From JANNXQ01 sp038238555 (GTDB lineage: Bacteria; Verrucomicrobiota; Verrucomicrobiia; Chthoniobacterales; Chthoniobacteraceae), in contig JBBRXP010000103.1 of assembly GCA_038238555.1 (NCBI GenBank), positions 1 through 19,862 on the forward strand: a stretch of 19,862 nucleotides of DNA. The letters run 5' to 3'. Of the stretch, positions 7,004 to 14,200 are shown one piece after another (position 1 is the first letter of the stretch; each line of letters opens with the position of its first letter). The notes beneath the pieces were generated by a model that was not told where the DNA came from, ran no database searches, and worked only from the letters and a program-made list of their open reading frames with translations. The position numbers and the translations under genes are program-made.

Positions 7004-8431
7004 TCACGAGATCGTCAGCTCTTTGGTGATGCCGAAGCGCTCGATGCGCTTGCGAAGCGTGGCCCGCGTGATGCCGAGCAGCTTCGCGGACCGCACCTGA
7101 TTGCCGCGCGTCACCTTCAGCGCGTGCAGCGTAAATTCGCGCTCAAGCCAAGGGAGCAGTTGCACTTCCGGGTCGGCGGACGCCACGCCGAGGAGCACCT
7201 CGATCGCCGTCTCCGTGCTGATCGGTCCGCTTCGCGCGGCCGCAACCCCGGGCTCGGCGGCCAGGCCGAGCGGGATGTCTTTGGCCAAAAGGATCTCTGC
7301 GGTGGCCAGCACGCAGGCGCGCTGGATGGTGTTCTCGAGTTCGCGCACGTTGCCGGGCCACGGGTAAGTCTCGAGCACGCGCATGGCTTCCTCGCTCAGC
7401 TTGAGCTGCGGCAGGTGCTGTCGCGTCGCGACTTTTTGTAGAAAGTATTCGGCCAGCACGCGGATGTCTTCGCTGCGCTGGCGCAGCGGCGGAAGCTGCA
7501 CGCGCACCACATTGAGCCGGTAAAAAAGATCCTCGCGAAACGCGCGCTGCGAGACTTGCTGTTCGAGGTTCTTATTTGTAGCGGCGACGATGCGCACGTC
7601 GCTCTTGAGCGTGGCGTTGCCGCCCACGCGCGAGAATTCACCGTCCTGCAACACGCGCAAAATTTTGCCTTGGAGCGCGAGCGGCATGTCGCCGATTTCG
7701 TCGAGGAAAAGGGTGCCGCCGTGACCCTGCTCGAAGCGGCCGATGCGCTGGCCGGTCGCGCCGGTGAAGGAGCCTTTCTCGTGACCGAAAAGTTCGCTCT
7801 CGAGCAATTGCTCTGGGATCGCGGCGCAGTTGATCGCGACAAAACTTTTCGCGCTCCGCTGGCTGTAGTGATGGATGGCGCGTGCGACGAGTTCCTTCCC
7901 CGTGCCGCTCTCGCCGGTGATCATGACCGGCGCGTCGCTGTGTGAAACGCGACCGACCATTTTGAAGACCTGCTGCATCGCGAGCGATTTGCCGACGATG
8001 GATTCCTGATGCTCCTCGACGGTGAGCTGCGCCTTTACCGCGGTGGCCGCGATTGTTTCGGCCTGAGCCTTGAGCGCGGTATCGACGATGACTTTGAAGT
8101 TAAACGGCAGTGTCTCCTTCCGAATGAAATCGAAAGCGCCGAGTTTCATCGACTCGATGACCGCCTGCGTGGTGCCAAACTGGCTGGTCAGGATGACGAA
8201 GGCATTGGGATCGCGATGCCGCACTTTCACCAGCAGCTCCATGCCGCCAAAGGGCGGGAGATGCGTCTCGGCGATGAGCAGATCGGGATGCTCGCGGTGG
8301 AAAATCTTGAGCGCTTCGTCTGATTTCGTCGCGGTGAGCACGCGCGTGTTGGGCGTGGTGAGCTGATGAGCGGCCCACTCGAGGAAGTCCGTCTCGGGAT
8401 CGGCGATGAGGATGGCTTGCGTTTTTTCCAT
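7004..8431 (-). CDS. Sigma-54-dependent response regulator (NtrC family) with atypical receiver
   Basis: 475 residues in the three-domain NtrC layout. Residues 1-125 form a receiver; about 140-375 an AAA+ sigma-54-interaction domain with Walker A GESGTGKE, the sigma-54 contact loop GSFTGA (usually GAFTGA) in ESELFGHEKGSFTGA, Walker B GGTLFLDEIGD, and DLFYRLNVV; about 440-475 a Fis-type helix-turn-helix (GITRATLRKRIERFGI). It would activate promoters read by sigma-54 RNA polymerase. In the receiver the phospho-accepting Asp aligns with E55 (LIAETHLPP) and the usual acidic pair is D11-P12; the conserved Lys (K105) is kept. That suggests it does not take a phosphate in the normal way and may be constitutively active or controlled otherwise. 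It starts 3 bases after the uppS stop. Target genes cannot be read from this window; I saw no convincing -24/-12 site. Confidence 0.93.
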   Translation of the reverse strand: MEKTQAILIADPETDFLEWAAHQLTTPNTRVLTATKSDEALKIFHREHPDLLIAETHLPPFGGMELLVKVRHRDPNAFVILTSQFGTTQAVIESMKLGAFDFIRKETLPFNFKVIVDTALKAQAETIAATAVKAQLTVEEHQESIVGKSLAMQQVFKMVGRVSHSDAPVMITGESGTGKELVARAIHHYSQRSAKSFVAINCAAIPEQLLESELFGHEKGSFTGATGQRIGRFEQGHGGTLFLDEIGDMPLALQGKILRVLQDGEFSRVGGNATLKSDVRIVAATNKNLEQQVSQRAFREDLFYRLNVVRVQLPPLRQRSEDIRVLAEYFLQKVATRQHLPQLKLSEEAMRVLETYPWPGNVRELENTIQRACVLATAEILLAKDIPLGLAAEPGVAAARSGPISTETAIEVLLGVASADPEVQLLPWLEREFTLHALKVTRGNQVRSAKLLGITRATLRKRIERFGITKELTIS

Positions 8432-8434
8432 GAG

Positions 8435-9133
8435 CTAAACGCCGCCGAAGCGGCGTTCGCGTTGATTGAAGTCGGCGATGGCCTCACGCAAGTCGGCTTT
8501 TCCAAAATCGGGCCACAGTTTTTCGGTCACGTAGATTTCCGTGTAACTGAGTTGCCAGAGCAGGAAGTTCGAGAGGCGCCGTTCGCCGGAGGTCCGGATG
8601 AGGAGATCGGGATCGGGAATGTGGCGGGTGTAAAGGTGCTCTCCGATCGCGTCGGCGTCGATGGACTCGATCGACCGGTCGCCCGCGAATGCTTCATGGC
8701 ACAGCGTCTTCACCGCATCGACAAGTTCGGTGCGGCCGCTGTAGTTGAGCGCGAGCACGAGAGTCGTCGCCGCGTTTTCCGCGGTGCGAGCGATGGCCTC
8801 GTCGAGCGCGCGCTGGGAACTTGCGGGCAATTCGTGCAGCCGGCCGATGGCCTGGAGGCGCACATTGTTTTTCATGAGCGTCGGCATTTCCCGCGCGATG
8901 AAATGCTCGAGCAACATCCAGAGCGCCGCGACTTCGGCCTCGGGTCGCTTCCAATTTTCCGTGGAAAAGGCATACACGGTGAGGAACTCGACGCCAAGCT
9001 CGACGCACGCCTCGGTGACAGCGCGCACCGATTCCGCCCCCTGCTCGTGCCCCGCGATCCGCGGCAGCCCGCGGTCGCGCGCCCAGCGGCCGTTGCCGTC
9101 CATGATAATGGCGATGTGGCGGGGCGGGGTCAT
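8435..9133 (-). CDS. uppS: Isoprenyl transferase (undecaprenyl diphosphate synthase)
   Basis: Cytoplasmic cis-prenyltransferase that adds isopentenyl units to farnesyl diphosphate, giving the C55 carrier lipid for peptidoglycan and O-antigen. 232 residues, near the family norm. The signature regions are present: HIAIIMDGNGRWA with the catalytic Asp, GHEQGAESVR, YAFSTENWKRP, ALNYSGRTEL, and the C-terminal PDPDLLIRTSGERRLSNFLLWQ with the Mg-binding region. The start is ATG 9133 (MTPPRHIAIIMDGN). The start codon lies directly against a palindromic repeat (9135-9236), and no Shine-Dalgarno sequence is visible. The expected neighbour cdsA is absent; a sigma-54 activator follows instead. The stop codon lies next to a very stable hairpin (8438-8457). 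Confidence 0.96.
   Translation of the reverse strand: MTPPRHIAIIMDGNGRWARDRGLPRIAGHEQGAESVRAVTEACVELGVEFLTVYAFSTENWKRPEAEVAALWMLLEHFIAREMPTLMKNNVRLQAIGRLHELPASSQRALDEAIARTAENAATTLVLALNYSGRTELVDAVKTLCHEAFAGDRSIESIDADAIGEHLYTRHIPDPDLLIRTSGERRLSNFLLWQLSYTEIYVTEKLWPDFGKADLREAIADFNQRERRFGGV
8438..8457 (-). promoter_or_regulatory. Stable UUCG-tetraloop hairpin at the uppS/activator junction
   Basis: On the minus-strand RNA an 8-bp perfect stem (aacgccgc / gcggcguu) is closed by C(UUCG)G, one of the most stable tetraloops. It covers the last codons of uppS (RRFGGV and into the stop) and ends 6 bases before the activator ATG. It could affect translational coupling or protect the mRNA; the regulatory role is inference. 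Confidence 0.45.
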
Positions 9134-9134
9134 G

Positions 9135-9236
9135 GGAATGACGAATGACGAATGCGAACGCCGCGCGCGAATTCAGACGAAACGATGGAGCCGGCTTCGT
9201 TCATTCGGCATTCGTCATTCTGTCATTCGTCATTCC
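9135..9236. repeat. Inverted repeat of GAATGAC heptads upstream of uppS
   Basis: The perfect 15-base arm ggaatgacgaatgac (9135-9149) is repeated inverted at 9222-9236, and a second nested pair gacgaatgc (9147-9155) / gcattcgtc (9208-9216) is present. The arms are built from the 7-base unit gaatgac in tandem. The element fills almost the entire purA-uppS gap and touches the uppS ATG, so it forms the uppS translation-initiation region. Confidence 0.7.
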
Positions 9237-9257
9237 ATCGTGCCTAAAGCACGATGG
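9235..9257 (-). repeat. Perfect 9-bp hairpin at the purA stop codon
   Basis: ccatcgtgc (9235-9243) and gcacgatgg (9249-9257) form a perfect 9-bp stem with a 5-base loop that contains the purA stop codon. There is no T-run after it on the minus strand, so an mRNA 3'-end or folding role is more likely than classical intrinsic termination. Confidence 0.5.
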
Positions 9258-10515
9258 TCTGCTCCCTCCCCGGGCCTACGCTCACGATGCGCAGTTTCGC
9301 GCCGGTCAGGTCGGCGAGTCGGCGGATGTAAGCTTGGGCTTTCTTTGGCAGAGCGCTCCATATTTTTGCTTCATGGATGGGCTGCTGCCAGCCTTCCAGT
9401 TCTTCGTAGATGGGCGCGCATCTGGCGAGCTGGCGGTGGTCGCTGGGCGGGATGCTGAGTGTCTTGCGGCCGAGCTTGTATGCGACGGCGACGGGAATTT
9501 TCGGCAGCGTGTCGAGGCCGTCGAGATTGGTGATCGCGAGTTCGTCGAGGCCATTGACCATCGTGGCGTAACGCGTGGCGGCGGCGTCGAACCACCCGCA
9601 GCGGCGCGCGCGTCCCGTGGTCGCGCCAAACTCGCGGCCGAGATCGTGGAGAAGGTCGGAGAGCTCCGTGTTCTCGGTCGGGAAAGGGCCCTCGCCGACG
9701 CGCGTGGTGTAGGCCTTCATCACGCCGAGCACTTTGTCGATGCGATGCGGCGGCACGCCCGAGCCGGTGCACGCGCCGCCGGCGGTGGTGTTGGAAGAAG
9801 TCACGTAAGGATAAGTGCCGTGGTCGATGTCAAGGTAAGTGCCCTGCGCTCCTTCAAAGAGAATCTGCTTCTTCGATTTCAGCGCCTCGTGAAGGGCGAG
9901 CACGGTATTGCCGACGAAGGGCGCGAGTTTCTTCGCGGCAGTTTGGTAAGTCGCCAGCACTTCTTTGTAACTCAGCGGCTTCCCCCCAAGAGCCGTCAGC
10001 ACGGCGTTATTTTCCTTCACTCGCAGCGCGAGCTTTTCGGCAAACAAATCCGGCTGCACGAGTTCGCCCATGCGCACGCCCACGCGCGCGGCCTTGTCGC
10101 CGTAGGCCGGGCCAATGCCGCGCTTGGTGGTGCCGATTTTGTTTTTGCCTTTGCCGTTCTCGCGCTGCTCGTCGAGCGCGCGGTGAAAAGGGAAGACGAC
10201 GTGCGCGCAATCGCTGATGAGCAAATTCTTTGGCGTGACCTTTATCTTCTGCGCGCGCAAGCCGTCGATCTCCGCGGCGACGGCCACGGGGTCGATGACC
10301 ACGCCATTGCCGATCACGCACATCTTACCCGGCCGCAGGATGCCGCTCGGGATCAAGTGCAGCACATACTTTGCGCCGCGGACATACACGGTGTGGCCGG
10401 CGTTGTTACCGCCTTGGGAGCGGACGACGAGGTCCACGTCTTCGGTGAGAAAGTCGATGATCTTGCCCTTGCCTTCGTCGCCCCATTGAGCGCCGACGAG
10501 GATGGTATTGGCCAT
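9244..10515 (-). CDS. purA: Adenylosuccinate synthetase
   Basis: Cytoplasmic enzyme that makes adenylosuccinate from IMP, aspartate and GTP, the first committed step to AMP. 423 residues, the usual length. Motifs in order: QWGDEGKGK (GTP-binding loop with catalytic Asp), GGNNAGHTV with the catalytic His, KRGIGPAY, the nucleotide region PYVTSSNTTAGGACTGSGV, the Asp/IMP loop TTGRARRCGW, and a C-terminal nucleotide site around NLDGLDTLPKIPVAVAY. The start is ATG 10515 (MANTILVGAQWGDEGKGK); the reading frame stays open a further 76 codons upstream, but those residues are not family-like. Upstream 113 bases (10516-10628) hold no convincing promoter motif or Shine-Dalgarno sequence. It is followed by the repeat-filled uppS leader. 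Confidence 0.97.
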   Translation of the reverse strand: MANTILVGAQWGDEGKGKIIDFLTEDVDLVVRSQGGNNAGHTVYVRGAKYVLHLIPSGILRPGKMCVIGNGVVIDPVAVAAEIDGLRAQKIKVTPKNLLISDCAHVVFPFHRALDEQRENGKGKNKIGTTKRGIGPAYGDKAARVGVRMGELVQPDLFAEKLALRVKENNAVLTALGGKPLSYKEVLATYQTAAKKLAPFVGNTVLALHEALKSKKQILFEGAQGTYLDIDHGTYPYVTSSNTTAGGACTGSGVPPHRIDKVLGVMKAYTTRVGEGPFPTENTELSDLLHDLGREFGATTGRARRCGWFDAAATRYATMVNGLDELAITNLDGLDTLPKIPVAVAYKLGRKTLSIPPSDHRQLARCAPIYEELEGWQQPIHEAKIWSALPKKAQAYIRRLADLTGAKLRIVSVGPGREQTIVL

Positions 10516-10627
10516 GTCTGGAAGTGGTGAGGTGGAAAAACGCGAAACGTCCCGAAGCACCCGAAGCGCCTCAGGACGGTCGCGCACGTTAGCGCCGCAA
10601 CCCCGAGTAGAAAGTGCAAACTTCGTC

Positions 10628-10646
10628 GCTACGGCGCGCCCGTAGC
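10628..10646. repeat. 7-bp hairpin element supplying the stop of the receiver gene
   Basis: gctacgg (10628-10634) pairs perfectly with ccgtagc (10640-10646) around loop cgcgc. The receiver gene's TAG stop (10629-10631 on the minus strand) is inside the left arm. The adjoining 11-mer cgtagctgcga (10641-10651) is the reverse complement of 2966-2976 in the mfd tail element, so the two belong to the same family. No T-run follows on either side. Confidence 0.6.
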
Positions 10647-11222
10647 TGCGAACGTGAGCCCGGCGCGGGAGGATTGCATGTTGCTCAATTGCTTGTCCAG
10701 GCAGTCGGGGCAGATGCCGTGGCTGAAGTTGCTGCCGGTGCATTGGTGGATGTAGCCCTCGACTTGCTGCCAGTAATCCTGATCGTCGCGCACTCGCTTG
10801 CAGTACATACAGATGGGGATGAGTTCCTTGAGGGTGCGAATCTGCGTCGTGAAATCGAGGATGCGCGCGGCCACTCGCAGGCGCATGAGGATCGCGTCGC
10901 GGTCGAGCGGTTTCGAGAGAAAGTCATCCACGCCGGCGGCCATCGCGTTGTGCAGGTTTTCGCGGTCGGTGTGAATGGCGGTGAGCAGGATGAAATAGGT
11001 GTAGTCGGTCTTGGGCCGGGAGCGCACGCGGCGGCAGAGCTCGAGGCCATCGACCTCCGGCATCATCCAGTCGCTCACGATCACGCGCGTTGGTTCGGCA
11101 TCGAACTTTTCCCACGCCTCGCGGCCATCGCACGTCGAGATCACTTCGTGGCCGAAGTGTTCGAGCGTAAGGTGCAGGATTTTCCCGGACACGGGTTCGT
11201 CTTCGGCGATCAGGATTTTCAT
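10629..11222 (-). CDS. Response regulator receiver protein with C-terminal Cys-rich module
   Basis: 197 residues. Residues 1-120 form a complete receiver: acidic pair at E7-D8, phospho-accepting D51 in VSDWMMPEVDG, T81, and K104 in FLSKP. Residues about 131-178 form a small module with C138-x2-C141, then W151, and SHGIC171-x2-C174, reading LIPICMYCKRVRDDQDYW at its start. Such a tail is known to me as an uncharacterised appendage of some histidine kinases and receivers; the paired CxxC suggests metal binding, which is inference. There is no DNA-binding domain. The start ATG 11222 overlaps the kinase stop as ATGA, so this is the obvious partner of the hybrid kinase, accepting phosphate from its HPt domain. 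The last dozen residues appear to derive from a palindromic element. Confidence 0.92.
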   Translation of the reverse strand: MKILIAEDEPVSGKILHLTLEHFGHEVISTCDGREAWEKFDAEPTRVIVSDWMMPEVDGLELCRRVRSRPKTDYTYFILLTAIHTDRENLHNAMAAGVDDFLSKPLDRDAILMRLRVAARILDFTTQIRTLKELIPICMYCKRVRDDQDYWQQVEGYIHQCTGSNFSHGICPDCLDKQLSNMQSSRAGLTFAATGAP

Positions 11223-14200
11223 ACGGCGCAGACTGAGTGTTCGCGTTCGAGGGCATCGCGGACGCCGGCAAATTTCTTCTCCACCTCCTCGAGCAACGCG
11301 GCGGCGCCATCGAGCTTGCCGCCGCTGGCGAGCGCATCGAGACGCTGGCAGGCATCGCGCATTTGTGTTGCTCCAAAATTACTGCAGCTCCCCTTGAGCG
11401 AATGCGCGGCACGCGCGAGCTGGCGGGCGGCGCCAGCGTCCAGCGCGGTGCGGGCCTCGGCGAGAACTTTCGGAGAATTTTCCAGGAACGCCTCGATGAG
11501 CTTGCCGAAAATCGCGCTGTCTCCGTCTGTGTCGAGTTCGCGCAGGCCGGCGATGGTGGCAGGGTCGATCGCCGGCGCTTCGCTCGATGTCGCGGGCTCG
11601 GAGTTTGCGCGCGGCGCGCTCTCCGTGGTGCGCAGGAAGCGAGTGAGCGCCGCGAGCAGGGCGTCGGGCTTCACGGGCTTGGAGACGTAATCGTCCATGC
11701 CCGCGGTGAGACACTTCTCGCGGTCGCCTTCGAGAGTGTTAGCCGTCATCGCGATCACCCATGTGTGGCGCTTGCGGCCTTCGATCTTCCGCAACTCCGC
11801 GGTCGCTTCGTAGCCGTCGAGCCCCGGCATCTGGCAGTCCATAAAGATCACGTCGAACGTTTTGCGCCCCGCCGCGGCGAGCACGGCGTTGCCATCGTCC
11901 ACGGCTTCCGCCTCGCACCCGATCTTCTTGAGTTGATGGAGCGCGACTTTCTGGTTTACGGGATTGTCCTCCGCGATGAGGATCGAGAGGTTGCGACCGG
12001 CGAGCGGCGATGCCGGCGCGGCGAGTTTCTTGAGCGCCACCAACCCGGAATCGTAGTTACCGGCGTCTTCATTGGTAAGCACGGCGCGCAGGCAATCGTA
12101 GAGCGCGGCTTTGCGCACCGGCTTGTTGACGTAAGCGTCCACGCCGATCTCGCGCATCGCCTCGGGATCGTCGCGCCGGTCGCGGCACGTGAGCATCACC
12201 AGCGGTGTGTTCATGAGCCGGCGATCGCCCTTGATGGCGCGCGCGAGCGCCATGCCATCCATCTCGGGCATGTGCCGGTCGATGATGGCGATGTCGAAGG
12301 GCTGATTCTTTGCCATCGCCGCGCGCAACGCCACGAGCGCCTCGGCGCCGCTCGCCGTCTGCTCATCCTTCACGCCCCACGCGCTGAAGATGTGATGCAC
12401 GATGCCGCGGTTGCTCGCGTTGTCATCCACCACCAGCACGCGCGTGTTGCGCAGATCGGCCAGCGGCGGCGCATCTTTCACAGCCTTCGCGGGCTGCTTG
12501 TTAAAGCGCGCGGTGAACCAAAACTTCGCGCCTTTTCCGGGAGCGCTCTCGACGCCGATCTCGCCCTGCATCTGCCGCACGAGTTGCTTGCAGATCGCGA
12601 GCCCGAGACCCGTGCCGCCAAACTTGCGCGTGGTCGATCCATCGGCCTGCACAAAGGCTTGGAAGAGCTTTGCCTGCACGTCCTTTGCGATCCCGAGGCC
12701 CGTGTCCGTGATGGTGAAACGCACGAGCACCGAAGCGTCGTCCTCATCCGCCTTCTGTGCCCGTACCACGATCTCGCCGCGCTCGGTAAATTTCACGGCA
12801 TTGCCGACGAGATTGGTGAGCACCTGGCGGAGCCGGCCGGGATCGCCCCGCAGCGCCGTGGGCACATCGCTGTGCACGAGCGAGGCGAGCTCGAGTTCCT
12901 TGGCGGCCGCCCGCTCGGCTAGCAGATCGAGGGCGCCTTCGACTGGAGCGGTGAGCTGGAAGTCGATCTCCTCGAAGACGAGCATCCCGGCCTCGATCTT
13001 GGAAAAATCGAGCACGTCATTGATAATGGTAACCAGCGAGTCGGCGCTCGCGGTGATGGTGTCGGCAAAGTCGCGCTGCTTCGGCGTGAGATCGGTGTCG
13101 AGCAGAAGGCCCGTCATGCCGATGATCCCGTTCATCGGCGTGCGAATCTCGTGGCTCATGTTGGCGAGGAATTCCGTCTTGAGCCGCGCCGACTCGAGCG
13201 CGGTGTCGCGCGCCTCGCGAATCGCCGCCTCCGCTTCACGCCGCGCGGTGATGTCCTCGGCCGTGCCTTCGAAGTAAAGCGTCTTGCCATCCTGGTCGCG
13301 CACCGCGCGCGCGCGTTCATTGATCCAGATGCGGCTCCCATCCTTGCGGCGAATCTCCGACTCGAAATCGACCACCGCGCCCTTCGCGTTCATGAGCGCG
13401 GTGAATTCCGTGCGCCGATTCGGATTCAAGTAAAGTTGCCGGCCCACGTTGGTGACCGAGCACATAAGATCGTCGGGCGACTCGTAACCGTAGATATCCG
13501 CCAGCGCTGGATTGGCGCTCAGGTAGGCGCCGTCGGCGGTGGTTTGGAAGATGCCCTCGATCGCGTTCTCAAAGATGCTCCGATATTTTTCCTCCGCTTC
13601 CTGCAACTGCTCCTCCTTGCGTTTGAGAGCGCTGATGTCCTGCAACGTCGAGCGCATTCCACACACGAGACCGTTGGCGTCCTTGATGAGCTTGTGGCGC
13701 GTGAGCACCGGGATTTTTTTTCCATCCTTGCGGCGGAAGGTCCGCTGATAGGCATCGTTGGTCGGATCGGGGGCGCAGTCGCGCGAGGTTCCGTCGGCAT
13801 TTTTTTCATCGACCATGAAATCCCACACGTGCCGGCCCACCATCTCCTCGGCGGTGTAACCGAGCAGCGCGAGTTCGGTCTTGTTGATGCGGGTAATGCG
13901 GTTCTTCAGGTCGAGTTCGTGGTAGGCCACCGGCGCGTCGTCAAAGAGATCGCGGAACCGCCCTTCGCTTTGCTGGAGGCGCTGCTCCGCTTCGCGCTGG
14001 GCGGTCACTTCCATGGCCACCCCGCCCAGCATCCTGCCACCCGAGGCGGAGAGAATGGGGAAGCGCAGGATCATCCACTCAAAGGATCTTCCATCCGGCA
14101 GCGACACGGTCTCGAAGGTTTTACTCGGCTCTCCATCGTCCAGGACGGCTTGGTCGCGCGCCGCGAGGCGGCGGCCGGCTTCCGCGGGGAGCAGCTCGTA

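Noticed and set aside
9135..9236. Tandem gaatgac units considered as a CRISPR-like array
   Set aside because: Units are 7 bases, arranged inverted, without spacers of regular length and with no cas genes nearby.
9145..10530. A 461-codon plus-strand frame opposite purA
   Set aside because: Antisense shadow of purA, whose active-site motifs are all on the minus strand.
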